A stretch of 64,000 nt of DNA from Ruegeria sp. Alg231-54. Lineage in GTDB: Bacteria > Pseudomonadota > Alphaproteobacteria > Rhodobacterales > Rhodobacteraceae. The notes under the pieces were generated by a model. That model ran no database searches. It saw only the letters and a list, made by a program, of their open reading frames with translations, and was not told the DNA's origin. A program made the position numbers and the translations under genes. Below, piece after piece: positions 26,892-37,296 of this stretch. Location of the stretch: contig NZ_FREZ01000009.1 in the NCBI RefSeq assembly GCF_900143525.1, positions 62,007-126,006 on the forward strand. The letters run 5' to 3'. Position 1 is the first letter of the stretch; every line of letters starts with the position of its first letter.

Positions 26892-28220
26892 ATGCAGGAC
26901 TGGCTGACCATGACGGCGTGTGATCTGGGTCGGGGTATCGGCATGGGACAGATCGATCCGGTTGAACTGACCGAGACCTATCTGGCCGCCATCGACGCGC
27001 ATCCGCACCGTGACAGGATCTATGCCCGCGTTACGCATGATCGTGCACGAGCCGAGGCACAGGCTGCGCAGGAGCGCGCCAATCTGGGCCTGCGGCGGTC
27101 CCTGTTGGATGGTGTGCCGATCAGCTGGAAAGATCTGTTCGACACCGCCGGCACCGCGACTGAGGCAGGCTCGGCGTTGCTGAAAGGCCGGGTGCCCGAA
27201 ATGGACGCGGTCGTTGTGCGTAACGCCACTGCCATGGGCACGGTCTGTCTGGGTAAGACGCATATGAGCGAGCTGGCCTTCTCAGGCCTTGGCCTGAACC
27301 CGATCACTGGCACGCCCCCATGCATTGACGATGAAGACGCCGTATCCGGAGGCTCTTCTTCCGGCGCGGCGGCATCGGTGGCCTGGGGGCTTGCCGCCTG
27401 TGGGATCGGTTCGGATACGGGCGGGTCAGTACGCATTCCAGCGGCCTGGAACAATCTGGTCGGGCTGAAAACCACCGCCGGGCGCGTCAGCCTTGAGGGT
27501 ACAGTGCCCTTGTGTCTGCGGTTCGACACTGTTGGTCCACTGACCCGCTCAGTCGAGGACGCGGCTCAGATGCTGGCCTTGCTCGAGGGGCGCTCTCCGC
27601 CTGATCTTCGCGGTGCCAGTCTGAAAGGCCGCCGCTTTGCCAATCTTCAGACTGTGGCGCAGGACGACCTGAGGGATGAACCGCGTAAGGCCTTTGAGGA
27701 TGGGTTGCAAAGACTCACCGAGGCAGGCGCCGAGATCGTTCCGCTGGACGTCCCCGAGCTGCACGACGCCATGGCGCTGTCCGGCATTCTGTACACGACC
27801 GAAGCTTATGGGTTGTGGCGCGATGTGATCGAGGCCAACCCTGACGCCATGTATCCCGAGATACTGGAACGGTTTCGGTCGGGTCAAAACGCGACCGGAG
27901 CCGATTACATCGCGGCCTGGTCCAGGCTGAAAGCCTGTCGGGCGGCATGGGATGCCGCCACATCCGGGTTTGATGCAGTGCTTGCGCCGACAGCGCCCAT
28001 TTTGCCGCCGAATCTGGATCGGTTGATGAATGACCATGACTACTATGTCACGGAAAATCTGTTGGCGCTGCGCAACACCCGTATTGGCAATCTGATGGGA
28101 ATTGCTGCACTGACACTGCCGACCGGAATACCCGGCTGTGGCGTGATGATGATGGGATATCCGGGCTCGGAAGAGGCCCTGCTAAGGCTGGGATCAGCGG
28201 CCGAGACGGCGTTGGCCTGA
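26892..28220 (+). CDS. Amidase-signature-family hydrolase
   Basis: This 442-aa protein has the catalytic triad of the amidase signature family: Lys80 (ISWKDLFD), cis-Ser155 (GGSSSGAA) and Ser179 (GSDTGGSVRIP) with the standard K-X75-S and S-X24-S spacing. Substrate is unknown; it resembles stand-alone amidases and GatA. The true start is the ATG at 26892 after AGGGGGCAGG. It diverges from the UbiH-type gene; an aminotransferase follows after 108 bp with no clear gene between. Confidence 0.88.
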   Translation: MQDWLTMTACDLGRGIGMGQIDPVELTETYLAAIDAHPHRDRIYARVTHDRARAEAQAAQERANLGLRRSLLDGVPISWKDLFDTAGTATEAGSALLKGRVPEMDAVVVRNATAMGTVCLGKTHMSELAFSGLGLNPITGTPPCIDDEDAVSGGSSSGAAASVAWGLAACGIGSDTGGSVRIPAAWNNLVGLKTTAGRVSLEGTVPLCLRFDTVGPLTRSVEDAAQMLALLEGRSPPDLRGASLKGRRFANLQTVAQDDLRDEPRKAFEDGLQRLTEAGAEIVPLDVPELHDAMALSGILYTTEAYGLWRDVIEANPDAMYPEILERFRSGQNATGADYIAAWSRLKACRAAWDAATSGFDAVLAPTAPILPPNLDRLMNDHDYYVTENLLALRNTRIGNLMGIAALTLPTGIPGCGVMMMGYPGSEEALLRLGSAAETALA

Positions 28221-28328
28221 ATGCCACAATCCCCTGATTCGCCACCTCTTTGTCTGGACGAAACCGGGTGCGATCTGTAGTCTGCCTGTAAAACGGGGCG
28301 AAATGATCCCGGTATTGAGGCAGTAGTT

Positions 28329-29510
28329 ATGAATTTCCCCGAACGGTTTTCGGACCTACCGGAATATGCATTCCCGCGTCTGCGCACCCTGTTGGATCAT
28401 CACCAGCCGGGTGGCGAAGTGATTCACATGACCATTGGCGCGCCTATGCATGATTTTCCGGCGTGGGTCACCGATGTGATCACAGAAAACGCGGCCGGGT
28501 TTAAAGGATACCCTCCAAACGAAGGGTCGCCCGAGTTGCGGTCGGCGATTACTGACTGGATTGATCGCCGCTATGGCGTTTCGATGGACCCTGACACCAA
28601 CGTGATGGCGTTGAATGGCACGCGCGAAGGATTGTACAACGCCGCGATGGCGCTGTGCCCCGAGCAGAAAAACGGTGAAAAGCCCGTCATACTGTGCCCG
28701 AATCCATTCTACCAAGTCTATATGGTGGCCTCGCTGTCGGTTCGTGCCGAGCCTGTATTCGTATCCGCAACTGCCGCCACAGGTCACTTGCCGAACTATT
28801 CGGGGCTACCAAAGGACGTTCTGAACCGCACCGTAGCGGCCTATATCTGTTCTCCCGCCAATCCGCAGGGCGCAGTCGCCTCGCGCGACTATTGGGTCGA
28901 ACTGATCCAACTGGCCGAAACCTATGATTTCCGCATCTTCGCGGATGAATGTTATTCCGAAATTTACCGCGACACGGCACCAACCGGTGTGCTGACCGTC
29001 GCGCAGGAACTTGGGGCCGATCCGGAGCGGATCACCTTGTTCAATTCACTGTCGAAGCGGTCCAATCTGGCTGGTCTGCGCTCGGGCCTGATCGCCGGTG
29101 GTCCCGAGACCATCAAGAGGGTCAAGCAGTTACGCAACTACGCAGGTGCGCCTTTACCGCTACCTTTGCAGGCTGCCGCCGCAAAAGTTTGGGCAGATGA
29201 GGTGCATGTTGTAGAGAACCGCGCGCTGTATCAGGAAAAATACACGATCGCGGATGAGGTTTTCGCGGGCGTGCAGGGTTATATGGCGCCTGAAGCCGGG
29301 TTTTTCCTATGGCTGCCAGTCGAAAATGGCGAGGAAACCACATTAAGGCTGTGGCAGGAAACCGGTGTTCGGGTGCTGCCTGGTGCATATCTTTCTCAAG
29401 GTGATCCGGGGCAAAACCCGGGCGAACAATTTATCCGGGTCGCAATGGTGGCCCCAAAAACAGAGTTGCGGCAGGGGCTGATTACGCTCCGTGACTGCAT
29501 CTATTCGTGA
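28329..29510 (+). CDS. Class I/II aminotransferase, DapC-like
   Basis: This 393-aa PLP enzyme of fold type I has [14 protein letters not shown], where the Lys (about residue 240) binds PLP, plus the NPFYQVY motif near 123-129 and DECYSEIY. The sequence style (PEYAFPRLR at the N-terminus, [12 protein letters not shown]) is that of N-succinyldiaminopimelate aminotransferase DapC, fitting lysine and peptidoglycan synthesis, and dapA is elsewhere in this window. Substrate is inferred. The following ftsK start is within 20 bp, so ftsK may be co-expressed. Confidence 0.85.
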   Translation: MNFPERFSDLPEYAFPRLRTLLDHHQPGGEVIHMTIGAPMHDFPAWVTDVITENAAGFKGYPPNEGSPELRSAITDWIDRRYGVSMDPDTNVMALNGTREGLYNAAMALCPEQKNGEKPVILCPNPFYQVYMVASLSVRAEPVFVSATAATGHLPNYSGLPKDVLNRTVAAYICSPANPQGAVASRDYWVELIQLAETYDFRIFADECYSEIYRDTAPTGVLTVAQELGADPERITLFNSLSKRSNLAGLRSGLIAGGPETIKRVKQLRNYAGAPLPLPLQAAAAKVWADEVHVVENRALYQEKYTIADEVFAGVQGYMAPEAGFFLWLPVENGEETTLRLWQETGVRVLPGAYLSQGDPGQNPGEQFIRVAMVAPKTELRQGLITLRDCIYS

Positions 29511-29524
29511 GGTACGAGGGCAAA

Positions 29525-32422
29525 ATGGCATCATATAACGCGCGCAACCGCGATCCATTGCTGGACAGTACGACCCAGGCCGCCATCGAAAGGCGTAGCA
29601 AGGAACTGATCGGGATCGCCCTGATCCTGCTGGGGCTGGCTTCAGCCGCGATGATCTGGTCCTACACGCCGGATGATCCGAACTGGATGGTGTCGACAGA
29701 CGCGCCAGTGCAGAACTGGATGGGGCGGATTGGGGCGTCGATCGCCGCGCCGCTGTTCATGATCGTCGGATGGGGCAGTTGGAGCATCGCGCTGGTGCTG
29801 ATTGGCTGGGGCATACGCTTTGCCGGGCACTTCGGCGAGGAACGCGCAGTGGCCCGCCTTATCTTTGCTCCGATCTGGATTGCCATCGTTTCCGTTTATG
29901 CCGCGACTTTGGTGCCGGGTGAGGCATGGCGCACGACCCACAGCTTTGGTCTGGGGGGCTTGTTCGGTGATACCGTCATGGGTGCGTTGCTGACACTGCT
30001 GCCTATATCGTCACATTTCATGGTCAAACTGATGTCGCTGGCGATGGCAGCTGGCATGCTGGTGCTGGGTACATTTGTCCTTGGATTCACAAAAGCCGAC
30101 GTGCGCAAAGGCACGCGTGCCTTCTTGTTGGGCCTTGTGATGTCCTATGACATGTTGATGAACCTCTTGGGTCGCAGTGCGTCGGTTACCGCACAGGCGG
30201 CACGAGATCGCCGGGCACAGTGGGAAGAGCGTAAGGCCATCCGCGCAGAGGCCACCGATGCGGTGTTTGACGATGATATGGCGTATGCCGATCCGATGTT
30301 CGAAGAGCCGGATTTCGAAGAGCCCGAACCCGCAAAGCCCGGTCTGCTGGCGCGGATGCCAAGCCTGATCCGCCGCGCCGATCCCATGCCGGAACCTGAA
30401 CTGGTCGCCCGCGAACCGGTCGCAGGATTCGATGAAATGCCGGGTGAAGATCGTATCAAGTCCAAGATTTCCGCAGCCGTACGCAATCGCAAAGTGGCCG
30501 CGGGTGAAGTGGCGCCAGAGGTCGATCCAACCCTGCCTTTGACCAAAGGGCGTGGCCGGGGGCCGGATCCGTTGATCCTGAACGCCAGAGGCGGAGAGGA
30601 GCTTCCGCCCGAGCCGCCGATGACATTGGACGGTCTGCCGCCTGAGCCGATGCTGACAGCAGAGCCAGAACCCGGGTGGCAGCAGGAAGCCCTGCATCAT
30701 GATTTTGCGCCCGAGCCCGTCTATGAGGATGAGGCCGTATTTGAAGACGCACCCGAACCCGAACCCGCCCCGCTTCCTGCGATGAAAATTCCAGTGGCCG
30801 AACCGCGCAAACCCGTAGTGGCACAGCCCGTTCGCCGCACCCCTGCGCCGTCGCGTCGTGCACAGGCCGAAGCACAGCCTGGGCTGTCCTTTGAAGACCG
30901 GCATTCGGACTTTGAGCTGCCGCCTTTGAGCTTGCTGTCCAACCCTTCCAGCATTCAGCGCCATCACCTCAGCGACGAGGCATTGGAAGAAAACGCGCGC
31001 ATGTTGGAAAACGTGCTGGACGACTATGGCGTCAAGGGTGAGATCACCAGTGTCCGCCCCGGCCCGGTTGTTACCATGTACGAACTGGAGCCTGCTCCGG
31101 GCCTGAAAGCGAGCCGGGTTATCGGTCTGGCCGACGATATCGCGCGCTCAATGTCGGCACTGTCGGCACGTGTTTCGACCCTGCCGGGTCGCTCGGTGAT
31201 CGGGATCGAATTGCCCAATGAAAACCGCGAGATGGTGGTGTTGCGCGAAATCCTTGCCAGCCGTGATTTTGGTGATGGTAACCACGCGCTGCCACTGGCG
31301 CTGGGCAAGGATATCGGCGGCGAATCCATGGTCGCAAACCTGGCCAAGATGCCCCACTTGTTGATTGCGGGGACAACCGGTTCCGGTAAGTCGGTCGCGA
31401 TCAACACCATGATCCTATCGCTGCTATATAAGCTGACACCGGACGAATGTCGCCTGATCATGATCGACCCCAAGATGCTGGAACTGTCCGTCTATGATGG
31501 CATTCCGCATCTGCTGTCGCCCGTTGTGACCGACCCGAAAAAGGCGGTTGTCGCGCTGAAATGGGTCGTGGGCGAGATGGAAGACCGCTATCGCAAGATG
31601 TCCAAGATGGGCGTACGCAACATCGCGGGCTACAATGGCCGCGTGAAGGACGCGTTGGCCAAGGGCGAGATGTTCAGCCGCACCGTGCAGACCGGGTTCG
31701 ACGATGAAACCGGCGAGCCAACGTTCGAGACAGAAGAGTTCGCGCCCGAATCGATGCCCTACATCGTCGTGATTGTTGATGAGATGGCCGACCTGATGAT
31801 GGTCGCGGGCAAAGAGATCGAGGCCTGTATCCAGCGACTGGCGCAGATGGCAAGGGCCTCGGGTATTCACCTGATCATGGCCACGCAGCGCCCCTCGGTC
31901 GATGTGATTACCGGTACGATCAAGGCGAACTTCCCAACCCGAATTTCGTTCCAGGTGACCTCGAAAGTCGACAGCCGGACTATTCTGGGCGAAATGGGGG
32001 CCGAGCAACTGCTGGGGCAGGGCGACATGCTGTATATGGCAGGTGGCGCCAAGATCACCCGTTGCCACGGCCCGTTTGTTTCGGACGAGGAAGTCGAGGA
32101 AATCGTCAACCACCTAAAACAGTTCGGCCCACCAGACTATGTGAACACCGTGCTGGACGGCCCATCTGAGGATAAAGCCGACAACATCGATGCGGTTCTG
32201 GGCCTGAACACGGGCGGCAACACCAACGGCGAAGACGCGCTGTACGATCAGGCGGTGGCGATTGTGATAAAGGATCGCAAATGCTCGACCTCATACATTC
32301 AGCGGAAACTTGCCATTGGCTACAACAAAGCTGCGCGACTTGTTGAGCAAATGGAGGATGAAAGCATTGTTTCGTCGGCAAATCACGTCGGGAAACGCGA
32401 AATCCTCGTCCCTGAGCAATAG
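29525..32422 (+). CDS. ftsK: DNA translocase FtsK
   Basis: FtsK anchors at the septum and pumps chromosome DNA. The 965-aa protein has four N-terminal membrane segments (about residues 25-190), a Pro/Glu-rich linker (about 240-460), the motor domain with Walker A GTTGSGKS (616-623) and DEMADL (Walker B, near 755), and a gamma winged-helix domain at the C-terminus ([21 protein letters not shown]). Length is normal for alphaproteobacteria. The ATG at 29525 ([13 protein letters not shown]) with GAGGG upstream is preferred over a GTG six codons earlier. lolA follows after 40 bp. Confidence 0.97.
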   Translation: MASYNARNRDPLLDSTTQAAIERRSKELIGIALILLGLASAAMIWSYTPDDPNWMVSTDAPVQNWMGRIGASIAAPLFMIVGWGSWSIALVLIGWGIRFAGHFGEERAVARLIFAPIWIAIVSVYAATLVPGEAWRTTHSFGLGGLFGDTVMGALLTLLPISSHFMVKLMSLAMAAGMLVLGTFVLGFTKADVRKGTRAFLLGLVMSYDMLMNLLGRSASVTAQAARDRRAQWEERKAIRAEATDAVFDDDMAYADPMFEEPDFEEPEPAKPGLLARMPSLIRRADPMPEPELVAREPVAGFDEMPGEDRIKSKISAAVRNRKVAAGEVAPEVDPTLPLTKGRGRGPDPLILNARGGEELPPEPPMTLDGLPPEPMLTAEPEPGWQQEALHHDFAPEPVYEDEAVFEDAPEPEPAPLPAMKIPVAEPRKPVVAQPVRRTPAPSRRAQAEAQPGLSFEDRHSDFELPPLSLLSNPSSIQRHHLSDEALEENARMLENVLDDYGVKGEITSVRPGPVVTMYELEPAPGLKASRVIGLADDIARSMSALSARVSTLPGRSVIGIELPNENREMVVLREILASRDFGDGNHALPLALGKDIGGESMVANLAKMPHLLIAGTTGSGKSVAINTMILSLLYKLTPDECRLIMIDPKMLELSVYDGIPHLLSPVVTDPKKAVVALKWVVGEMEDRYRKMSKMGVRNIAGYNGRVKDALAKGEMFSRTVQTGFDDETGEPTFETEEFAPESMPYIVVIVDEMADLMMVAGKEIEACIQRLAQMARASGIHLIMATQRPSVDVITGTIKANFPTRISFQVTSKVDSRTILGEMGAEQLLGQGDMLYMAGGAKITRCHGPFVSDEEVEEIVNHLKQFGPPDYVNTVLDGPSEDKADNIDAVLGLNTGGNTNGEDALYDQAVAIVIKDRKCSTSYIQRKLAIGYNKAARLVEQMEDESIVSSANHVGKREILVPEQ

Positions 32423-32462
32423 GATATTTAATAACAAGGGCAGAGCGCTTATCTGGGGACTT

Positions 32463-33059
32463 ATGAAACAGATTGCCTTTGCCCTTGCTTTGACACTCGC
32501 CGCGCCTGCGGCCTGGGCGGCTGAAAAGCTGCCGTTGTCCCAAATCTCAAACTACCTCAATGGCCTCAAAACCGTTGAGACCACGTTTACACAAGTTAAC
32601 GATGACGGCTCGCTGAGCACCGGAAAGCTGTGGATGGAACGCCCCGGTAAGATGCGGTTCGAATATGACCCGCCCAACAGCGCTGTGGTTCTGGCGCGCG
32701 CAGGTACGGTGCAGATCTTTGATCCGAAATCGAACCAACCGCCGGAGCAGTACCCGCTAAAACGTACGCCGTTGTCGCTGGTGCTGGCGCGCAACGTCAA
32801 TCTGGGGCAGGCGAATATGGTGGTTGCCCATGATTTTGACGGGACGGCCACGGTTGTTACCGCTCGGGACCCAAAGAACCCCGAATCCGGCCGAATTGAA
32901 CTGATGTTTACGGGGGACCCGATCGAGCTGCGAAAATGGGTCATTCACGACAATGCCGGCAGTCAGACGACCGTTCTGCTGGGGCAGTTGAGTACCGGCG
33001 GAAATCTCAGCAACGATCTGTTTTCCAGATCAAAAAGAAGCGGGTCAGGCAATCGCTGA
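32463..33059 (+). CDS. lolA: Outer-membrane lipoprotein carrier LolA
   Basis: LolA ferries lipoproteins from LolCDE to the outer membrane. The 198-aa precursor has a signal peptide (MKQIAFALALTLAAPAAWAA) and the LolA fold motifs YLNGLKTVETTFTQV and KLWMERPGKMRFEY. ATG 32463 is chosen although the frame is open 50 codons upstream inside ftsK. ftsK-lolA is a common alphaproteobacterial order. The last codons and stop coincide with the minus-strand terminator hairpin of the next gene. Confidence 0.95.
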   Translation: MKQIAFALALTLAAPAAWAAEKLPLSQISNYLNGLKTVETTFTQVNDDGSLSTGKLWMERPGKMRFEYDPPNSAVVLARAGTVQIFDPKSNQPPEQYPLKRTPLSLVLARNVNLGQANMVVAHDFDGTATVVTARDPKNPESGRIELMFTGDPIELRKWVIHDNAGSQTTVLLGQLSTGGNLSNDLFSRSKRSGSGNR

Positions 33060-33064
33060 CCCGC
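33031..33064 (-). terminator. Terminator of the transglycosylase-lipoprotein gene, overlapping the end of lolA
   Basis: GCGGGTCAG (33040-33048) and CTGACCCGC (33056-33064) form a perfect 9-bp stem with a GCAATCG loop; on the minus strand the stem is followed by TTCTTTTTG. The left arm lies inside the last codons of lolA, whose stop ends at 33059. Confidence 0.85.
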
Positions 33065-33071
33065 ACTCCTG

Positions 33072-33653
33072 TCAGTAGCGGCAATTGGCCAGCTGCGCCT
33101 GATAGAGCTTGGCGCGTGCATCCACGTCATTGGCGACGTTCAACAGCCAGGATTTGCTGTTATGGCTGCCACGGGCAAAGCCGGTGTGCCCCTCGTGATA
33201 CGCCAGATACTGGTTGCGCGTATCTGTGGGGTGAATACCGTTCCGCTGTTGGCTTTTATTCATGTACCAGCCGATGAAATCTGACGCATCGCGGATGCGG
33301 TCCCGCTTGGCGCGGCGCTTGCCGGTCTCTTTGCGGTATTCGTCCCAGGTGCCGTCCAGCGCCTGACTGAAACCGTAGGCGCTGCTTTGACGGCCCATCG
33401 GGATCACACCCAGAACGTATTGGTGCGGCGTACGTGCGTCGTGCTTATAGCGGCTTTCCTGATAGATCGTCGCCATCTGAACGTGAATTGGGACGCCCCA
33501 TTTCCGTTCGGTGCTTTTGAACGCCTTGATAAAATCAGGCCGTTCGCGCGCAATGCTGCACGCGTCATTCAATCTGCTCGGTGGCTGTTTGGACCCGCCA
33601 CCGCAGGATGCCAAAAGCAGCACCCCGAAGAGTACGAAAAGAATTCTGCTCAT
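33072..33653 (-). CDS. Transglycosylase-SLT-domain lipoprotein
   Basis: This 193-aa protein has a lipoprotein signal with lipobox LLLASC (Cys17), then an SLT-like domain: YQESRYKHDAR near 63-73 carries the catalytic-type Glu, and YGFSQALDGTWDEYRK replaces the usual GLMQ segment with GFSQ. It should cut peptidoglycan glycan strands while tethered to a membrane. Family fit is to lytic transglycosylases of the MltC/EmtA-like sort; exact class unsure. Single gene with a terminator at 33031-33064. Confidence 0.85.
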   Translation of the reverse strand: MSRILFVLFGVLLLASCGGGSKQPPSRLNDACSIARERPDFIKAFKSTERKWGVPIHVQMATIYQESRYKHDARTPHQYVLGVIPMGRQSSAYGFSQALDGTWDEYRKETGKRRAKRDRIRDASDFIGWYMNKSQQRNGIHPTDTRNQYLAYHEGHTGFARGSHNSKSWLLNVANDVDARAKLYQAQLANCRY

Positions 33654-33713
33654 GTGCCTCGTGCCTTTTTTCTTTATTCTAGCGCAAATTGAGCGTTTAG
33701 GAAATCACAATCG

Positions 33714-34595
33714 TTATAGAACAATGGCTAGTATTATAGGCAATGCGCCCACGGACAGCACAGTTGAAACCATGACCATCCCAGCAACCGCGTCCGAATC
33801 CGCGTCAAACCGCTCGGCCAGTAGGTACGATGTAACCGCGACCGGGGTGCACATCTGCAGGACCAGTACGCCGAAGGCGGTTGAATCCAGATCAAAGAAG
33901 CGGGCGATTGCCCAGCCGAGCGCAAAGCAGACCAGCAGCTTCAGGACGGACAGCCAGATCGCCTGACCCAATTTGCGCGTCGTCAGCCTTGCAATTGCCA
34001 CGCCGACTGTAATTAACATCATGGGGATAGCCATTTGGCCTAGCAGCTCTAGCGTATTGGTCAGGAACAGTGGCGTTTCCCAGTCTTGCCATAGGAATAA
34101 GGCCCCAAGCAGGGTTGCCCAAACCATCGGTTCGCGCGCAACTTTGCCGAATGCACCTTTTCCAGCGACGAGGTAAATTCCATAGGTGAAGGAAAACAGG
34201 GCGGTAATGGCCAGGAAAATGACTGCAAAACCCAGACCGGCCTGTCCAAACGCAAAAATACAAAGCGGCAGGCCCAGATTGCCCGTGTTCCCGAAAATCA
34301 ACGGCGACAGGTAAGTGCGACGGTCCAGGTTTGAAAGTCGAACGAAAACGCCAAAGGCCACGGCAAGGCCAACATGACCCGCAATTGCGGCCAGTGTGAA
34401 GCGGGTCAACTCTCCTGCCGGGATCTCGGTTTGCATCAGCGCCACAAAGATCAGGCTGGGCACGGCAAGCGTCACGGCAAGGCGCGTCACAAACTCCAAA
34501 CGGTACTCAAAACCAAGTTTGACCCAGGTGAATCCAATGCCCGCCAGCAGGAAAACCGGCGCCACAATTTCGAACACTGCCAGTAAGATGTTCAC
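33714..34595 (-). CDS. AEC-family (auxin efflux carrier-type) permease
   Basis: This 293-aa protein is almost wholly hydrophobic with about 8-10 predicted membrane segments and the AEC motif GNTGNLGLPLCIFAFG near 104-119. Such carriers export organic acids or related small molecules in bacteria; the substrate is not predictable. The start is GTG (MNILLAVFE). It lies divergent from hspQ. Confidence 0.88.
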   Translation of the reverse strand: MNILLAVFEIVAPVFLLAGIGFTWVKLGFEYRLEFVTRLAVTLAVPSLIFVALMQTEIPAGELTRFTLAAIAGHVGLAVAFGVFVRLSNLDRRTYLSPLIFGNTGNLGLPLCIFAFGQAGLGFAVIFLAITALFSFTYGIYLVAGKGAFGKVAREPMVWATLLGALFLWQDWETPLFLTNTLELLGQMAIPMMLITVGVAIARLTTRKLGQAIWLSVLKLLVCFALGWAIARFFDLDSTAFGVLVLQMCTPVAVTSYLLAERFDADSDAVAGMVMVSTVLSVGALPIILAIVL

Positions 34596-34675
34596 AGACT
34601 GTTTCCTTTAATTTCCGATCAATGATTGGCATTCCGGCCCGGAAAGAGGTAGTAAGATCTCTGGGGGCTGAGATA

Positions 34676-35002
34676 ATGCTGAAGACAAATGCCAAGTACC
34701 GCCTGGGACAGGTGGTCCGCCATAAAAAGCATCCCTTCCGAGGGGTGATTTTTGACGTGGACCCGGAATTTTCCAACACAGAAGAGTGGTATCAGGCCAT
34801 TCCCGAGGACAGCCGCCCCATCAAGGATCAGCCGTTTTACCATCTGCTCGCAGAAAACGACCAATCCTTCTATGTGGCTTATGTTTCAGAACAAAATCTG
34901 GTTGCGGACCAATCGGGGGAACCGGTTGAGCATCCTGATATTCCTGACATGTTCGGTCCTTTCGAGAATGGCGCGTACCCGCTGCACTTTAATTTGAACT
35001 AA
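34676..35002 (+). CDS. hspQ: Heat-shock protein HspQ
   Basis: HspQ is a hemimethylated-DNA-binding-type protein that enhances Lon protease activity on some substrates. The 108-aa product matches well: AKYRLGQVVRHKKHPFRGVI near 6-25 and PFYHLLAENDQSFYVAYVSE near 51-70. ATG 34676 is chosen from the family start (MLKTNAKYRLG). The gene is divergent from the AEC transporter and convergent with ggt; between the stops lies a weak 6-bp stem CGCCAG/CTGGCG. Confidence 0.93.
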   Translation: MLKTNAKYRLGQVVRHKKHPFRGVIFDVDPEFSNTEEWYQAIPEDSRPIKDQPFYHLLAENDQSFYVAYVSEQNLVADQSGEPVEHPDIPDMFGPFENGAYPLHFNLN

Positions 35003-35036
35003 GTAATTTGGTGCGCCAGATTGCGCGCCCTGGCGG

Positions 35037-36614
35037 TCAATAACCTAACGCACAACCGTCTTTTCTGGGGTCGCTTGCGCCTTCCAGAACACCATCTGTG
35101 CGGATTCGGATTGCTTGCGCCCCGCCAAGTGGCGTTTCTGGAACCTGAACGTTGTGCCCAAAATCGCTCAATTGTTGAGATGTGCTGGGCGGAATTCCGC
35201 GTTCAAGTTTCAGAACGCCGCCGTCTGCAAAGGCGCGCGGGGCATCCACAGAGGCCTGCAAACCCAACCCATGATCCGTGAGGTTGGACAATAGGCGTGC
35301 GTGGCCTGTTGGCTGAAAAGCTCCGCCCATCACGCCAAATGGCATGAACACACGGCCATCCTGTTTAAGCATACCGGGAATTATCGTGTGCATCGGGCGT
35401 TTGCCCGGGCCAAGCTCGTTTGGGTGACCGGCGCTCAGGTTGAAGCCTGAGCCGCGGTTTTGCAGCAAAATCCCGTATTTTTCCGATGCGATGCCAGACC
35501 CAAAGCTGTGAAATATGGAATAGATCAGCGAAACGGCCATCCGATCCCGGTCAACAACCGTAATATAGACTGTGTCCTTGTGAATGGACTCGGTTAGTGG
35601 GGCTGCCGCTGGCATGGCGCGCTTGGGGTCAATCAACGCGGCCAGCTTATTCGCCACGCTCTGGTCGAGGAATCGTTCAGCGTGGGTTGTGTGATCGGGG
35701 TCCGCAATGAACCGATTGCGCGCGTCATAAGCGAGTTTCGAGGCCTCGGCCTCAAGATGGATGAGTTCTGGGCCAAATGGGTCAAGACCGGTCAGATCGA
35801 AGTTCTTTAGGATGTTCAAAAGCAGGATTGCAGTCGCACCTTGGCCGTTTGGCGGGTGTTCGACAAGATCGATGCCGTTGTAGTTTCCGCTGACAGGCTG
35901 GGATTTTGTGCATTGCGTGGCTAGAAAATCCTCGGCCGTGTGAACACCACCCAATGCTGTTAGGGCGTCAATCATATCCTGTGCAATTTCACCGGCATAA
36001 AAGGCGTCACGACCATTGCGTGCAATCTGGCGCAGAACCTCGGCTTGCCCTGGCGCGCGAAAGACCTGACCTGTTTTTGGCGCTTCGCCGTCAGTCAGGT
36101 AGTGCCTGCGCGCGGCGCCCTGTAACGTGGCGGCCCCCGTTTTCCAATCATAGGCGACGCGGGGTGCAACCGGGACACCCACCTCGGCATAGTGTATGGC
36201 TGGCTGTAGAATTGCGTCCAGCCCAAGCTTTCCTTCGGATTCTGCCAAATGGCATAACGCATCAATTGCACCGGGAATAGTCACAGCATCGGGCGTGTTC
36301 AATGGCACTGAATCCAGCCCTTCGGCCCGCAACCGATCGGCATCCGCAGCTGCTGGCGCACGGCCAGACCCGTTCAGAGCCCGAATTTGATCTTCGCCCG
36401 CGCGATTGAACAGAACAAAGCAATCACCGCCGATTCCAGTCATCTGCGGTTCACAAATGCCCAGCAGCACGGCACCTGAGATGGCGGCGTCCATGGCATT
36501 GCCGCCTTGTTGGAGAATACTCACCGCAGCCTGCGCGGCCAGAGGATGTGATGTGGCGCACATTCCTTCGGTTGCCAAAACTTCGGACCGACCCGGAGTG
36601 TGAAAATCCCGCAT
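35037..36614 (-). CDS. ggt: Gamma-glutamyltransferase
   Basis: This 525-aa Ntn-hydrolase precursor should self-cleave to large and small subunits at Thr348 (HKDTVYITVVD), the nucleophile of the small subunit. The C-terminal GxMGGAFQPTGH motif near 420-431 binds the gamma-glutamyl group. No convincing signal peptide is seen at the N-terminus (MRDFHTPGRSEVLATEGM), so it may be cytoplasmic, more like glutathione or gamma-glutamyl compound hydrolases in roseobacters. It converges with hspQ. Confidence 0.92.
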   Translation of the reverse strand: MRDFHTPGRSEVLATEGMCATSHPLAAQAAVSILQQGGNAMDAAISGAVLLGICEPQMTGIGGDCFVLFNRAGEDQIRALNGSGRAPAAADADRLRAEGLDSVPLNTPDAVTIPGAIDALCHLAESEGKLGLDAILQPAIHYAEVGVPVAPRVAYDWKTGAATLQGAARRHYLTDGEAPKTGQVFRAPGQAEVLRQIARNGRDAFYAGEIAQDMIDALTALGGVHTAEDFLATQCTKSQPVSGNYNGIDLVEHPPNGQGATAILLLNILKNFDLTGLDPFGPELIHLEAEASKLAYDARNRFIADPDHTTHAERFLDQSVANKLAALIDPKRAMPAAAPLTESIHKDTVYITVVDRDRMAVSLIYSIFHSFGSGIASEKYGILLQNRGSGFNLSAGHPNELGPGKRPMHTIIPGMLKQDGRVFMPFGVMGGAFQPTGHARLLSNLTDHGLGLQASVDAPRAFADGGVLKLERGIPPSTSQQLSDFGHNVQVPETPLGGAQAIRIRTDGVLEGASDPRKDGCALGY

Positions 36615-36690
36615 AGCTTTGCCTTCTCCCTTTGAACGCGCCGAAGGTAAAGCGTGGTCAGAGATTGTCTAGTCACATCAAGGAGAAGAT

Positions 36691-36737
36691 CCTCGGCGCC
36701 GTTCACTGGGTGGGGGCTGTGACACGAGGCGCCGAGG
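36691..36737. repeat. 10-bp perfect inverted repeat, 27-nt loop, in the ggt upstream region
   Basis: CCTCGGCGCC (36691-36700) is the exact reverse complement of GGCGCCGAGG (36728-36737). It lies in the 210-bp gap between ggt (starts 36614, minus) and the anti-sigma gene (ends 36825, minus). No T run follows. Nothing else with gene-like features was seen in 36615-36824 apart from a small ATTGC...GCAAT repeat near 36774. Confidence 0.6.
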
Positions 36738-36824
36738 GAAGCTATCTGAGCTACGGATACCTTTTTGCCCTTTGATTGCGGCGCGGCAATGGTGCGATCT
36801 GGGCCATTATGTGACTATTTTGGG

Positions 36825-37274
36825 TCAGGTGGTCGGGTTTGGAAAGTCAAACCGCAGGGACAACCGGTTGCAGCCATTGCGATGTTCATAGCGAATGTCG
36901 CTGGTCAGTTCGTGGATCAGGAACCAGCCAAACCCGCCTTCGGGCAACTCGTCGAGTGTCGATCCCAAAGGCGCGGGCACACCATCGGGCACTCGAAATC
37001 CCGGCAAAGGAGTCCCGGTGTCAGAGATCAAAATATCCAGCCAATTTTGGTGCAGCCGACAATGCACCCGGACCTTGGCCGGGGTGACGTCCGAATAAGC
37101 ATGCTCCACCACATTGTTGATCGCCTCGGCCAGAGCGATTTTCACGTCGCTCGCCTTGTGTGGCGGTAGACCCTGCGCCTCCAGCCCTTTGCTTAGCTGG
37201 GCGATACCAACACTGGCTTCGGTTTCGGTTGCAGTAAAGCTCAGATCCAAGCAGTTCCCGTTCCCCATCGACAT
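36825..37274 (-). CDS. ATP-binding protein, anti-sigma-factor (RsbW/SpoIIAB-like) kinase
   Basis: This 149-aa GHKL-fold protein shows the N box EAINNVVEHAY (about 49-59), the G1 region LISDTGTPL (about 81-89) and the GGFGWFLI region (G2), placing it with serine-kinase anti-sigma factors. It would bind and inhibit a sigma factor or response regulator and phosphorylate a STAS antagonist. The STAS gene is directly upstream (22-bp gap), the usual partner-switch arrangement, but no sigma factor or PP2C phosphatase is in view. Confidence 0.88.
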   Translation of the reverse strand: MSMGNGNCLDLSFTATETEASVGIAQLSKGLEAQGLPPHKASDVKIALAEAINNVVEHAYSDVTPAKVRVHCRLHQNWLDILISDTGTPLPGFRVPDGVPAPLGSTLDELPEGGFGWFLIHELTSDIRYEHRNGCNRLSLRFDFPNPTT

Positions 37275-37296
37275 CGCGCCTATTCAATCCGTGAAG

